Notes: generated by a model from the sequence alone, not told the origin. DNA of 64,000 nt from Streptomyces sp. NBC_00249 (GCF_026342355.1 NZ_JAPEMV010000003.1:1-64000), one strand, 5' to 3'. Shown: positions 50,619 to 59,890, numbered from the stretch's first letter. Numbers and translations: made by a program.

Positions 50619-53339
50619 ATGACGGAACGCCGGACCCGCACACGGCGCACGCTCTTCGAACGCGAAGCGGAACTCGTCACCGTCGACGAGGCCCTGGACC
50701 GGCTCACCGAGCCCGGCCCGGCGGCGGGCGGCGGCCTGCTCGCCCTCTCCGGCCCGGCCGGCCTCGGCAAGACCACCCTGCTCGCCGAAGTGCGCCGCCG
50801 CGCCCTCGACCGCTCCTGCACCCTGTTCGCCGCACGCGGCGGCGAACAGGAGCAGACCCAGCCCTTCCACGTCGCCCGCCAGCTCATCCAGCCCCAGCTC
50901 GCCGGCCGCCCCGAGGCCGAGCTGCGCGCCGCCCTCGGCAGCTGGTACGCCATCGTCGGCCCGGCCCTCGGCCTCTGCGCCCCCGAACAGGGCGCCGCAC
51001 CCGACCCCCAGGGCCTGCGCGACGGACTCGACTGGGTCCTCACCCACCTCACCGTCCAGCGGCCCCCCGTCGTCCTCGTCCTCGACGACGCCCACTGGGC
51101 CGACCCCGAGTCCCTCGAATGGCTCGCCGCCTTCGCCCCGCGCGCCGAACACCTCCCGCTGCTCGTCGTCGTCGCCTACCGGCCCGACGAACTCCCCGCC
51201 CACGCCGAGGCCTTCCGCACCCTGCCCGGCCGCGCCGGACAGCGCCCGCTCACCCTCGCCCCGCTCAGCGCCGAGGCCGTCTCCACCCTCGTCCGCGAGG
51301 CCGTCGGGGAACACGCCGAGGACGCCTTCTGCCAGGAGGCCTGGGCCGTCACCACCGGCAACCCCTTCGAAGCCGTCGAACTCACCGCCAAGGTCCGCGC
51401 CAAGGGCCTCGACCCCACCTCGGCCAGCGCCCCGCTCCTGCGCGACCTGGCCGCCGCCCAGCGCGGCAGCGGCCTCGTCGCCCGGCTGCACAGCCTCGGC
51501 CCCTCCACCGTCCGCTTCGCCTGGGCCTGCGCCGTCCTCGGTACCGCCATCCCGCAGCAGATCGCCGCCCGCGTCGCCGGACTCGGCGCCGAGGAGGCCG
51601 CCGACGCCACCGGCCGTCTGCGCGACGCCCGCATCCTGTCCACCCCGGCCGAAGAGGACGGCAGCGGCCTGGAGTTCGTCCACCCCCTCATCGCCACCGC
51701 CATCTACCGGGCCATCCCCGACGCCCTGCGCGTCGCCCTCCACGGCAGGACCGCCGCGGCCGTCGTCGACGCGGGCCTCGGCCCCTCCGCCGCCGCCCGC
51801 CACCTCCTGGAGACCCAGCCGGAGAACGACCCCTGGGTGGTCCGCGTCCTGCGCGAGGCCGCCGCCGAGAACCTGCGGGCCGGCGCCCCCGAGGCCGCCC
51901 GCCGCCAGCTCGCCCGCGCCCTCCAGGAACCCCCGGACTTCGACGAACGCGCCGCCGTCCTCTACGAACTGGGCTGCGCCTCCCTCCTCACCGAGCCCGC
52001 CAACACCGTCAACCACCTGCGGGCCGCCCTCGCCGAACCCATCGACGACCCGGCCCTGCGCCAGGGCATCGTCATCCGGCTCGCCCAGGTCCTCGCCCAC
52101 AGCGACCACCTCTTCCAGGCCTCCGACCTGCTCGCCCGGGAGATCCCGCACACCCCCGACGCACGCGCCCGGCTGCGCCTGCAGTCCGAACAGTTCATGT
52201 GGGACGCCTTCAACGCCGCCGAACCCGACTCCCCGGCCCGCTCCCGCCGCCTCGCCAAACTCGCCGACCACCTCACCGGCCGCGACCTCACCGAGCGCTA
52301 CGTCATCGGACTGCGCGCCTGGGACGCCTGCCTGCGCGGCGAACCCGTCGACGTGGTCCTCCACCACGCCGGCCGCGTCCTCGAAACCCCCTTCAGCTGG
52401 GCCCACGAGGACCGCGGCTTCGAGGTCCCGGTCCTGGCCGCCATGGTCCACATGTACGCAGACCGGCCCGGCCGCGCCGAGGAGCTCTTCGAGGCCGGCA
52501 CCGCCGAGTTCGAACGCCAGGGCTGGCACGGGGCCCATCTCTCCTTCGCCTACAGCCTGCGCGCCTACGTCCGCTACCGGCGCGGACGGCTCGTCGAGGC
52601 CGAGGAACTGGCGCGCGCCGGACTGCGCCTCGCCGAGCGCGTGGGACGCCGTACGCCCGTGCACTGGTACGCCATCTCCATCCTGATCACCACCCTCGTG
52701 GCACGCGGCCGGGTCGACGAGGCCTGGGAGCTGGCCCGCGAACACGAGTACGGGGAGCCCTTCCCCGCGGCCGTGGTCTTCCCCGACTCCCAGACCGTCT
52801 ACGCCGAACTGCTCCTCGCCCTCGGCGACCGCAAGGCCGCCGCAGCCGAACTCGAGGCGGTCGACCGGCGGCTGACCCCGCGCGGCATCCAGAACCCGGC
52901 CTGGTGTCCCTGGCAGCTCCACCTGGCCCGCGCCCTCGCCCCCGACGACCCCGCCAGGGCCCGGGACCTCGCCGCCGACGCCCTGCGCCGGGCCCGCGCC
53001 TTCGGCGCCCCCTCCGCCATCGGGCAGGCCCTGCGCGTCTCGGCGGAGACCGCCCCCGCCGAGGAGCGCGTACCGCTGCTGCGGGAGGCCGTGGCCCAAC
53101 TGGAGGACTCCCCGGCCGCCTACGAACTCGCCCGCGCGCTGGCCGCCCTCGGCGCGGAACTGCGCGACCCCGACGTGGCGGCCCGCGCCCTGCTGACCGG
53201 CCGGGCGTGCGGCGCGGAAGGCCTGACGGCCGCCGTCACCGACCTGCTGCACTCCCTCGGCGCCACCCCGCCGGCCGACCCCCAGCCGGCCGCGGCCCGC
53301 GAGCCCCGGCCGGCCCCGGCTCCGGCTCCGGCCGCGTAG
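50619..53339 (+). CDS. LuxR/LAL-type ATPase that lacks the helix-turn-helix
   Basis: The 906-residue protein has the N-terminal ATPase of large LuxR-type regulators: LFEREAELVTVDEAL, Walker A LSGPAGLGKTTLL and Walker B VVLVLDDAHWADPESL. A long helical-repeat region follows to about residue 870. The last part, ALLTGRACGAEGLTAAVTDLLHSLG, is the segment that normally precedes a C-terminal LuxR domain. Here it is followed by a short Pro/Ala-rich tail and a stop. No helix-turn-helix is present in this frame or visible in the next 60 bases. It cannot bind DNA by itself in the usual way and may act as a signalling ATPase or partner protein. Confidence 0.85.
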   Translation: MTERRTRTRRTLFEREAELVTVDEALDRLTEPGPAAGGGLLALSGPAGLGKTTLLAEVRRRALDRSCTLFAARGGEQEQTQPFHVARQLIQPQLAGRPEAELRAALGSWYAIVGPALGLCAPEQGAAPDPQGLRDGLDWVLTHLTVQRPPVVLVLDDAHWADPESLEWLAAFAPRAEHLPLLVVVAYRPDELPAHAEAFRTLPGRAGQRPLTLAPLSAEAVSTLVREAVGEHAEDAFCQEAWAVTTGNPFEAVELTAKVRAKGLDPTSASAPLLRDLAAAQRGSGLVARLHSLGPSTVRFAWACAVLGTAIPQQIAARVAGLGAEEAADATGRLRDARILSTPAEEDGSGLEFVHPLIATAIYRAIPDALRVALHGRTAAAVVDAGLGPSAAARHLLETQPENDPWVVRVLREAAAENLRAGAPEAARRQLARALQEPPDFDERAAVLYELGCASLLTEPANTVNHLRAALAEPIDDPALRQGIVIRLAQVLAHSDHLFQASDLLAREIPHTPDARARLRLQSEQFMWDAFNAAEPDSPARSRRLAKLADHLTGRDLTERYVIGLRAWDACLRGEPVDVVLHHAGRVLETPFSWAHEDRGFEVPVLAAMVHMYADRPGRAEELFEAGTAEFERQGWHGAHLSFAYSLRAYVRYRRGRLVEAEELARAGLRLAERVGRRTPVHWYAISILITTLVARGRVDEAWELAREHEYGEPFPAAVVFPDSQTVYAELLLALGDRKAAAAELEAVDRRLTPRGIQNPAWCPWQLHLARALAPDDPARARDLAADALRRARAFGAPSAIGQALRVSAETAPAEERVPLLREAVAQLEDSPAAYELARALAALGAELRDPDVAARALLTGRACGAEGLTAAVTDLLHSLGATPPADPQPAAAREPRPAPAPAPAA

Positions 53340-53417
53340 CCCTGTCCGTCCCGCCCGCCCCGTTCGCCCGTGGCGCAAGGCGGGTCGGGGCGGGGCCCGA
53401 CGGGCAGGGTGAGCCGT

Positions 53418-54236
53418 ATGGATCACCACACCTGGCTGGATCACCTGGAGACCGAGGCGGCCGCCTTCGACAAGGCCGTCCGGCGGGCGGCCGACGGCGG
53501 GCGCGAGGCGCCCGTGGTCCCCTCCTGCCCCGGCTGGTCGGTCACCGACCTCGCCGGGCACCTCGGCAGCATCCAGCGCTTCCTGACCCACATCCTGCGC
53601 GAACGGCTCACGACGCCCCCCGACCCCACCGACCCCACCCTCTACGACCTCCCCGCCGACCCCGCCGTCCGGGCCGCCTGGCCCCGGCCGGACCACACCC
53701 CGACCACCGGCCCCGTGCCCCCGGAGCTCCTCGACTGGTCGGCGGAGGCCGCCCGGGGCCTGGTGCGGGCCCTGCGCGAGCTCGGCCCCGACGTCCCCGT
53801 GTGGACCTGGTCGGAGCAACGGTCCAGCGGCTTCTGGGCCCGTATGCAGGCCATCGAGCAGGCCGTCCACCGCTGGGACGCCGAAGCGGTCACCGCGGAC
53901 CCGGCCCCCTTCGACCCCGCCCTCGCCACGGACGCCGTCGCCCAGACCTTCGAGGTGATGGCCCCCGCCCGGCGCGGCTGGGCCCAGGCCCCGCCCGGGG
54001 CGGGGGAGCGGTACCGCTTCCGCCGCACCGACGGCCCCGGGTCCTGGACGGTGGAGTTCTCCGGCGACGAGGTCCGGCCGGTACCGGGCGGCGACGGCCC
54101 CGTCGGGGTGGAGGCCGCCGGCAGCGCCTCCGACCTGATGCTGTTCCTCTGGCAGCGCATCCCCGCCACCCGCCTCCAGGTCACCGGCGATCCCGCGCTC
54201 CTGACCCGCTGGTTCACCCTCGTCCCGCCCGTCTGA
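53418..54236 (+). CDS. Maleylpyruvate isomerase family mycothiol-dependent enzyme
   Basis: The 272-residue protein begins HTWLDHLETEAAAFDKAV and has VPSCPGWSVTDLAGHLGSIQRFLTHIL, the MDMPI N-terminal domain with a metal-binding histidine, then WARMQAIEQAVHRWDAE carrying the second set of ligands. The C-terminal domain is the beta-rich MDMPI/SCP2-like fold. Family members use mycothiol as a cofactor; the substrate is unknown. ATG 53418 is preferred over the frame opening at 53370 because GGGTGAG precedes it. Confidence 0.88.
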   Translation: MDHHTWLDHLETEAAAFDKAVRRAADGGREAPVVPSCPGWSVTDLAGHLGSIQRFLTHILRERLTTPPDPTDPTLYDLPADPAVRAAWPRPDHTPTTGPVPPELLDWSAEAARGLVRALRELGPDVPVWTWSEQRSSGFWARMQAIEQAVHRWDAEAVTADPAPFDPALATDAVAQTFEVMAPARRGWAQAPPGAGERYRFRRTDGPGSWTVEFSGDEVRPVPGGDGPVGVEAAGSASDLMLFLWQRIPATRLQVTGDPALLTRWFTLVPPV

Positions 54237-54335
54237 GCACACCCCCACCGGTAAGGAGCAGCCTCGCCGGACGCTCCATACCCGCAGGTCCGGGATCTTC
54301 GACCCCGCCACGGGCCCCGCACGGCGGAGGCGGGC

Positions 54336-54360
54336 CCCCGCGCCCGGAAAGGGCGCGGGG
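54336..54360. terminator. Hairpin upstream of the 54378 gene
   Basis: CCCCGCGCCC pairs perfectly with GGGCGCGGGG around GGAAA. It lies 100 bases after the mycothiol-enzyme stop and 17 bases before the next start, so it may be a terminator or a leader structure affecting translation of the following gene. Confidence 0.6.
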
Positions 54361-54377
54361 CCACGTACCATGGCGGC

Positions 54378-54878
54378 ATGTCCTTCCTCCGCCGCCACCG
54401 CGCCGCCACACCCGCCGGCCCGGACTTCGACGTCCTGGCCATGGACCCGGGGGACTGGCCGGGCAACCTCGGGGCCGGGCTGCTCCCCGCCCCCGACGGC
54501 AGCTGCCAGGGCGTCTTCCTGCGCTACGACCTGTTCGGCGGCCGCGGCCCCGCGATGATCATCGGAAACCTCCCCGAGGGATCCCCGGCCCGGGACCTCT
54601 CCGACGGCCAGGTCCCCTTCGAGGTGGCCCAGCTCCTCGACGCCCTGGAGAACGACGAGGAGGTCGAGGTCACCGGTACCGAGGACTGCCCCGTCATGCA
54701 GGGCGACAACCTCCTCATCGTCCGCAAGGTCAAGCTGTCCGAGAGCCGGATCTCCTGCGTGCAGTTCGACCGCAGCGACAACGTCCTCGTGACCATCGCC
54801 AGCTGGGACCGCCCCATCACCGACGACCTCTACGCGCTCCTGAAGCCGCTCCCCGCCGAGCTGTTCCAGCAGGGCTGA
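54378..54878 (+). CDS. Conserved hypothetical protein, 166 residues
   Basis: The acidic 166-residue product includes FDVLAMDPGDWPGNLGAGLLPAPDGSCQGVFLRYDLFGGRGPAMIIGNLPEG and SRISCVQFDRSDNVLVTIASWDRPITDDLYALLKPLPAELF. No signal peptide or membrane segment is seen. I do not recognise the family. It is convergent with the ketosteroid dehydrogenase gene. ATG 54378 is the only good start. Confidence 0.75.
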   Translation: MSFLRRHRAATPAGPDFDVLAMDPGDWPGNLGAGLLPAPDGSCQGVFLRYDLFGGRGPAMIIGNLPEGSPARDLSDGQVPFEVAQLLDALENDEEVEVTGTEDCPVMQGDNLLIVRKVKLSESRISCVQFDRSDNVLVTIASWDRPITDDLYALLKPLPAELFQQG

Positions 54879-54905
54879 CGCCAGGAGCGCGCGGGCCGCC
54901 GCGCG

Positions 54906-56684
54906 CTACGCGTCCGCGATGTCGTTCGCCGCCACGTAGCCGAAGGTCATCGCGGGCCCGATCGTCGACCCGGCGCCCGCGTAGCTGTGGCCCATCACCG
55001 CCGCGCTCGCGTTGCCCGCCGCCCACAGGCCCCGGATCACCGAGCCGTCCGCCCGCAGGGCCCGGGCCCGCGCGTCCGTGACGATCCCGCCCTTCGTGCC
55101 CAGGTCGCCCGGCACGATCCTGAAGGCGTAGAACGGCGGCGCCCAGACGGGCGCCAGGCAGGAGTTCGGCGTCACGTTCGGGTCCGTGTAGTAGTGGTCG
55201 TACGCCGTGTCCCCCCGGTGGAAGTCCGGGTCGGCGCCGTTCCAGGCCTGGGCGTTGAACCGGCCCAGCGTCGCCCGCAGCGCCCCCGCCGGCACCCCGA
55301 TCTGACCCGCCAGCGCGTCCCAGGTCCAGGCCTTGCGGGCCGCCCCCGCGTCGTACCAGGCGTCCGGGAAGGGGAGCGTCGGCAGGATGTCCTTGAACAG
55401 GTACTTGTTGCGGTAGTTCTGGTCCACGATCAGCCAGGCCGGGATGTGCGAACCCGTCGCCGCCCGGTCCTTCTCGTACATCACGTGCACCACGTCGCTG
55501 TACGGCGCCGCCTCGTTCACGAACCGCGTGCCCGCCCCGTTCACGATCAGGCCGCCCGGCAGGGTCCGCTCCGCCAGACAGAAGTACGGTTCCCCGGGCA
55601 GCGGGATCGACGGCCCCCACCAGGCGTCCTCCATCAACGCCAGTGCCGCGCCCGCCCGTTGCCCGGCACGGATCCCGTCGCCCGTGTTCTCCTTCGCCCC
55701 CACCGACCACTGCGTCCCGATGGGCTGCTGCTGGTACTGGGCCCGCATCGCGGCATTGTGCTCGAAGCCGCCGGAGCCGATCACCACCCCCTTGCGGGCC
55801 CGTACGGTGCCCCGTACGCCCCCCTTCTCCACCACGACGCCCGTCACGGCGCCGCCCTCCTGGACCAGATCGACCAGCGGGCTGTTCAGCCACACCGGCA
55901 CCCCCGCCCGCGACAGCCCGGCCCGCAGCCCGGCCGCCAGGGCCTGGCCCATCGTCAGCGGCTTCTCCCCGCGCAGCGCGGCCTTCGTGCCGCGCGCCAG
56001 GCACTCGGTGGACACCGCGAGCCCCTTCGCGCTCACCGCCGCGAGGTTCAGCCACTTGTAGTCCTGGCTGAACACCACCATGCCGGCCGGCACCGGCATG
56101 TACGCCGGGTTGAGGTGCGCCAGTTCGGCGCCCAGGACGTTCCCGTCGATCTGGTCCGGCTCGATGGACCGGCCGTTCGGCAGCCCGCCCGGCAGGTTCG
56201 GGTAGTAGTCGCTGTAGCCGTCCATGAAGCGGAACCGCAGCGGGCTGTGGGCCATGACGAAGTCCAGCATCCGGGGCCCGTTGGAGAGGAAGGCCTGCTG
56301 CCGGTCGGCCGGCACCTCGGGCCCCACCACCGCCGACAGGTACTGCGCCGCCTTCTGCGGGGTGTCCGGCACCCCGGCGCCCAGGATCACCGAGTTGTTC
56401 GGCAGCCAGATTCCCGCACCGGAGCGCGCGGCCGACCCGCCGAAGGTCGGCGCCTTCTCCACCACCAGCACGCTCAGGCCCCGCCCGGCGGCGGTCAGCG
56501 CGGCGGTCATCCCGGCCGCCCCCGAGCCGACCACCACCACGTCGTACTCCCCGAGCGGGGTCTCGGCGGCCCGCGCGGCGCCGCCCGGCAGGACGGCGGC
56601 GGCGAGCACCCCGGCCCCCGCCCCGGCGAGGACCGCCCGGCGGGAGGGCGGGGCGGGGCACGATCGGTCCAGGCTCTCGGTCAT
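54906..56684 (-). CDS. kstD: 3-ketosteroid delta1-dehydrogenase (KstD-like)
   Basis: This 592-residue FAD enzyme introduces the 1,2 double bond into 3-ketosteroids, a key step of ring opening. It has an N-terminal twin-arginine-like leader (PSRRAVLAGAGAGVLAAAVLPGGAARA), unusual for mostly cytosolic KstDs, then the FAD motif YDVVVVGSGAAGMTAALTAAGRGLSVLVVEKAPTFGG. Family-defining parts are VIGSGGFEHNAAMRAQY, YDHYYTDPNVTPN and GNASAAVMGHSYAGAGSTIGPAMTFGYVAANDIA. ATG 56684 follows GGAG by nine bases. An inverted repeat shared with other catabolic genes lies 47 bases upstream. Flavocytochrome c/fumarate reductase-like relatives are an alternative, but the C-terminal motif favours KstD. Confidence 0.85.
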   Translation of the reverse strand: MTESLDRSCPAPPSRRAVLAGAGAGVLAAAVLPGGAARAAETPLGEYDVVVVGSGAAGMTAALTAAGRGLSVLVVEKAPTFGGSAARSGAGIWLPNNSVILGAGVPDTPQKAAQYLSAVVGPEVPADRQQAFLSNGPRMLDFVMAHSPLRFRFMDGYSDYYPNLPGGLPNGRSIEPDQIDGNVLGAELAHLNPAYMPVPAGMVVFSQDYKWLNLAAVSAKGLAVSTECLARGTKAALRGEKPLTMGQALAAGLRAGLSRAGVPVWLNSPLVDLVQEGGAVTGVVVEKGGVRGTVRARKGVVIGSGGFEHNAAMRAQYQQQPIGTQWSVGAKENTGDGIRAGQRAGAALALMEDAWWGPSIPLPGEPYFCLAERTLPGGLIVNGAGTRFVNEAAPYSDVVHVMYEKDRAATGSHIPAWLIVDQNYRNKYLFKDILPTLPFPDAWYDAGAARKAWTWDALAGQIGVPAGALRATLGRFNAQAWNGADPDFHRGDTAYDHYYTDPNVTPNSCLAPVWAPPFYAFRIVPGDLGTKGGIVTDARARALRADGSVIRGLWAAGNASAAVMGHSYAGAGSTIGPAMTFGYVAANDIADA

Positions 56685-56730
56685 GGGCGGGCTCCAGCGG
56701 AGTCGGAGGAAACGGGACGGCTCCAGCAAT

Positions 56731-56747
56731 TCTGATGCCGAGTCAGA
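56731..56747. promoter_or_regulatory. Inverted repeat CTGA-N7-TCAG, site C
   Basis: TCTGATGCCGAGTCAGA lies 47 bases upstream of the kstD start. It has arms and spacing identical to sites A and B. Confidence 0.65.
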
Positions 56748-56814
56748 AAAGGTGTTCGGGGGATCATGTGATGTCAAGGGCCTGAGCGGCGCGGGCCCCC
56801 GACCCCGGACGCGC

Positions 56815-56859
56815 GAAAGCCCGTGGCCCGCACATCGGATGTGCGTGCCACGGGCTTTC
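56815..56859 (-). terminator. Strong terminator of the phosphotransferase gene
   Basis: GAAAGCCCGTGGC and GCCACGGGCTTTC pair perfectly, continue inward through CGCACAT/ATGTGCG after one mismatch, and close on CGG. The stem is about 20 base pairs. It starts eight bases after the stop of the minus-strand phosphotransferase gene, with A/T-rich ends that suit both strands. Confidence 0.9.
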
Positions 56860-56866
56860 GTCCGTC

Positions 56867-57991
56867 TCAGCGGGTGCCGACCGCCGCCCGTACCGCTCTA
56901 CGGGCCATCCCCGCGTCGTCGTGCAGGCGGCGCAGCAGCAGGCGCTGCTCCTCCCCCGAGGACAGGCCCCCCGCGACCGGCGGCCGGTCCGGGCCGGTGG
57001 CCAGCATCGAACGCTGCACCGCCGTCTCGGACATCCGGATCTCCCGGGTCAGCACCAGCATCAGGTTCACCAGGAACGCGTCCCGGGCCACCGGGCCGGC
57101 CGACTGCGCGAGCCGGCTGATCTGGCCGCGCGCCGCCGGGGCGTCACCCAGGACCGTCCACAGCGTGGCCAGGTCGTACCCGGGCAGGTACCAGCCCGCG
57201 TGCTCCCAGTCGAGGAGCACCGGCCCGGCCGGTGACAGCAGCAGGTTCGACAGCAGGGCGTCACCGTGGTTGAACTGCCAGGGCGTGCCCGCCACGCGCA
57301 CCCCGTGCAGGAGCTTCTGCAGGTCCCCGAAGTCCCGGTCGGTCAGCAGCCCCAGCTCGTGGTCCCGGGTGATCCGGCGCGCGTAGTCCACCGGGTGCCC
57401 GAACAGCTCGGCCGGGGGCCGCCACTGGTTCACCCGGCACACCGCCCCCAGCGCGGCCCGTAGGTCGGTGCGCGGCGGGGCTTCCACCGGGTGCCGCTGG
57501 AGCGCCGCGACCCGGCCCGCCATCCGCTCGACGACCAGCACGCAGTTCTCCGGGTCCGCGGCGATCAGCCGGGGCACCCGTACCGGCGGGCGGTGCCGGA
57601 CGAACGCCCGGTACGCCGCTATTTCGTGCCGGTACCGCTCGCGCCACTCGGGCGAATGGTCCAGTAAAACCTTCGCGACGGCGGTCGTCCGTCCTGTGGT
57701 GCCGACCAGTAGCACCGACCGGCCGCTGCGCCGCAGCACCTGCACCGGCGCGAACTCCGGACAGATCCGCTGCACCGAGGCGAGCGCGGCGCGCAGCTGG
57801 GCCCCCTGCGGTCCCGACAGGTCGAGTCTTCCGCTGAGGGGCTGTGATCCGGCCCCCGGCATCCGCCGCGCCCGTACGGCGTCCTGCGCCGGGACCGCCG
57901 GGCGGCCGGGTTCGAGGTAGGGGCCGCCGCCCGCCTGGAGCGTGCGGTGAGACCGGACCGGGGCGGACACGGAGGACGTTGCTGCGTACAT
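56867..57991 (-). CDS. Aminoglycoside phosphotransferase-like kinase
   Basis: The 374-residue protein has the APH/choline-kinase fold. The N-lobe is [19 protein letters not shown] with the catalytic lysine. The Brenner motif is [39 protein letters not shown], which supplies the catalytic Asp, Asn and metal-binding Asp. The first 60 residues look unstructured and lie outside the domain. Natural substrates may be antibiotics, nucleosides or sugars; the sequence does not tell. It is divergent from the NsdB-like regulator, with a 231-base shared promoter region. Confidence 0.85.
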   Translation of the reverse strand: MYAATSSVSAPVRSHRTLQAGGGPYLEPGRPAVPAQDAVRARRMPGAGSQPLSGRLDLSGPQGAQLRAALASVQRICPEFAPVQVLRRSGRSVLLVGTTGRTTAVAKVLLDHSPEWRERYRHEIAAYRAFVRHRPPVRVPRLIAADPENCVLVVERMAGRVAALQRHPVEAPPRTDLRAALGAVCRVNQWRPPAELFGHPVDYARRITRDHELGLLTDRDFGDLQKLLHGVRVAGTPWQFNHGDALLSNLLLSPAGPVLLDWEHAGWYLPGYDLATLWTVLGDAPAARGQISRLAQSAGPVARDAFLVNLMLVLTREIRMSETAVQRSMLATGPDRPPVAGGLSSGEEQRLLLRRLHDDAGMARRAVRAAVGTR

Positions 57992-58120
57992 GGCGTTTAC
58001 GGTTCCCTTCGTGCGCCGACGAGTTGCGTACGCCGCCCCGCCGGATCCCGTGCTTCACCCTGGGGAGTTCCGCCGGTGACCGGGTCGGGGAGGCGCATTC
58101 CTACCTGACACCCGGCGGTC

Positions 58121-58162
58121 CCTGGCGAACCACGGGGCGTGCCCTGGCGAACCCTGGCGAAT
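58121..58162 (+). promoter_or_regulatory. Three CCTGGCGAAC direct repeats upstream of the NsdB-like gene
   Basis: CCTGGCGAAC occurs at 58121 and 58143, and CCTGGCGAAT at 58153. The second and third are directly adjacent (10-base step) and the first lies 22 bases before the second. They may be binding sites for a regulator on one face of the helix. Confidence 0.5.
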
Positions 58163-58176
58163 AGTCCACGGGGATC

Positions 58177-58195
58177 TGACAGGGGGCTACTGTCA
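58177..58195. promoter_or_regulatory. Inverted repeat TGACAG-N7-CTGTCA
   Basis: Perfect six-base arms flank seven bases, 27 bases upstream of the GTG start of the NsdB-like gene. This fits an operator, possibly autoregulatory, near the transcription start. Confidence 0.6.
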
Positions 58196-58222
58196 ACTCA
58201 GCCGAGAACCTGGGGGCTTGAC

Positions 58223-59716
58223 GTGAGCAAAGGTCCAAACACCCGTCTGAACGACCTGTTCGGCCTGGCCGGCTGGTCGAAGGGCGAACTGGCGAGGATG
58301 GTCAACCGGCAGGCGGCGGCGATGGGCCACCACCAGCTGGCCACCGACACCTCGCGGGTGCGGCGCTGGATCGACATGGGGGAGACCCCGCGCGAACCGG
58401 TGCCCACGGTACTGGCAGCACTGTTCACCGAGCGGCTCGGTCGTGTCGTGACCATCGAGGACCTCGGGTTCGTACGGCAGCGGCGCACCAGCAGACGGCA
58501 GCCGGACGGGGCGAAGGAGAACCCCGACGGAGTGCCCTGGGCGCCCGAACGCACAGCCGCGGTCCTCACCGAATTCACGGGAATGGACCTCATGCTCAAC
58601 CGTCGCGGCCTGATGGGCGCGGGAGCCGCGCTCACCGCCGGCTCAGCCCTCAGCAACGCCATGTACGACTGGCTGCACACCGACCCCGCCACCACCGTGG
58701 ACGCACAGCGCTTCGGCGACCCCTACCAGGCCGATCCGGCCGGCTACGACCGCTACGAGGCCGCCCCGATCGGCTCGCAGGAGATCGAGGCCCTGGAGCG
58801 TTCCGTGGAGGTCTTCCGGGCCTGGGACGCCTCCAGAGGCGGAGGGCTCCAGCGCAAGGCCGTCGTGGGCCAGCTGAACGAGGTGGGCGGCATGCTCGCC
58901 TACCACCACCCGGACCACCTCCAGCGCAGGCTGTGGGGGGTGGCGGCCAACCTGGCGGTGCTCGCGGGCTGGATGTCGCACGACGTCGGCCTGGAGCCGA
59001 CCGCGCAGAAGTACTTCGTCATCGCCGCGCACGCCGCCAGGGAGGGCGGGGACCGGCCGCGCGCCGGCGAGGCCCTGTCCCGGGCCGCCCGCCAGATGGT
59101 CCACCTCGGGAAGCCCAACGAGGCCCTGGACCTGATGAAGCTCGCCAAGTCCGGCTCGGGGGAGCAGACCCTGCCGCGCACCCGCGCCATGCTGCACACC
59201 ATCGAGGCCTGGGCCCAGGCCGCCATGGGCAAGGGCCAGGCCATGCGGCGCACCCTCGGCGAGGCCGAGGACCTGTTCGTCTCCGACAAGGGCGACGTAC
59301 CGCCGCCCTCCTGGATGCAGCACTTCGACGAGGCGGACCTGCACGGGATGCAGGCCCTGGCGTACCGGACCCTCGCCGACCACGACGCCTCGGCGGCGCC
59401 GGTGGCCGCCCGGCACGCGCGGGAGGCACTGCGGCTGCGTGGTGACGGCTACCAGCGCTCGCAGATCTTCGACTACATCTCCATGGCCTCCGCCTGCTTC
59501 ATCGCGGACGACCCGGAGCAGGCGGACCGCTACGCCCGCCTCGCCCTCGTCTCGATGAACGAGACCTCCTCGCACCGCACCTGGGACCGGCTCCGCGAGA
59601 TGTACCGGCTCACCGGCCAGTACGCCGGGTACGCGCGGATCGAGGACCTGCGCGAGGAGATCAAGCAGGCCCTCCCCGACAGCCCTTCGCCGCTGGAGCG
59701 GGGTGCGGTGATCTGA
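58223..59716 (+). CDS. NsdA/NsdB-like developmental regulator with TPR domain
   Basis: The 497-residue protein has an N-terminal DNA-binding-like region (NTRLNDLFGLAGWSKGELARMVNRQAA...DTSRVRRWIDMGETPREPVPTVLAALFTERLGRVVTIEDLGF), a linker with DLMLNRRGLMGAG, and a helical TPR-like C-terminal part from about residue 190. This is the organisation of NsdA and NsdB, Streptomyces proteins that repress sporulation and antibiotic production. Which of the two this is closer to cannot be settled by eye. GTG 58223 is used, with GGGGG seven bases upstream. The promoter holds direct repeats and an inverted repeat. Confidence 0.85.
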   Translation: MSKGPNTRLNDLFGLAGWSKGELARMVNRQAAAMGHHQLATDTSRVRRWIDMGETPREPVPTVLAALFTERLGRVVTIEDLGFVRQRRTSRRQPDGAKENPDGVPWAPERTAAVLTEFTGMDLMLNRRGLMGAGAALTAGSALSNAMYDWLHTDPATTVDAQRFGDPYQADPAGYDRYEAAPIGSQEIEALERSVEVFRAWDASRGGGLQRKAVVGQLNEVGGMLAYHHPDHLQRRLWGVAANLAVLAGWMSHDVGLEPTAQKYFVIAAHAAREGGDRPRAGEALSRAARQMVHLGKPNEALDLMKLAKSGSGEQTLPRTRAMLHTIEAWAQAAMGKGQAMRRTLGEAEDLFVSDKGDVPPPSWMQHFDEADLHGMQALAYRTLADHDASAAPVAARHAREALRLRGDGYQRSQIFDYISMASACFIADDPEQADRYARLALVSMNETSSHRTWDRLREMYRLTGQYAGYARIEDLREEIKQALPDSPSPLERGAVI

Positions 59717-59840
59717 GCGGCTGCGGTCACCCCGCTGCGCGGGCACGCGCCGACACCGTCGGCCGGCACCACGGTGACACGACACGACCCGGCACCACGA
59801 AGGACGACGCGGCGCCGCACGAGGACGGTCCGCACGAGAA

Positions 59841-59864
59841 GGGCCGCGCCCCACGGCGCGGCCC
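59841..59864 (+). terminator. Terminator after the NsdB-like gene
   Basis: GGGCCGCGCC pairs perfectly with GGCGCGGCCC around CCAC, about 125 bases after the stop. Between stop and hairpin, 59717-59840, nothing else is seen. Confidence 0.75.
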
Positions 59865-59890
59865 TCGAACCTCTTGCGCCTCTGCGCGGC

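Noticed and set aside
50427..54398. A 1,323-codon open frame antisense to the large ATPase and its neighbours
   Set aside because: It is the mirror frame of GC-rich genes with strong third-position bias. Its translation is Gly/Ala/Glu/Val low-complexity sequence without domains.
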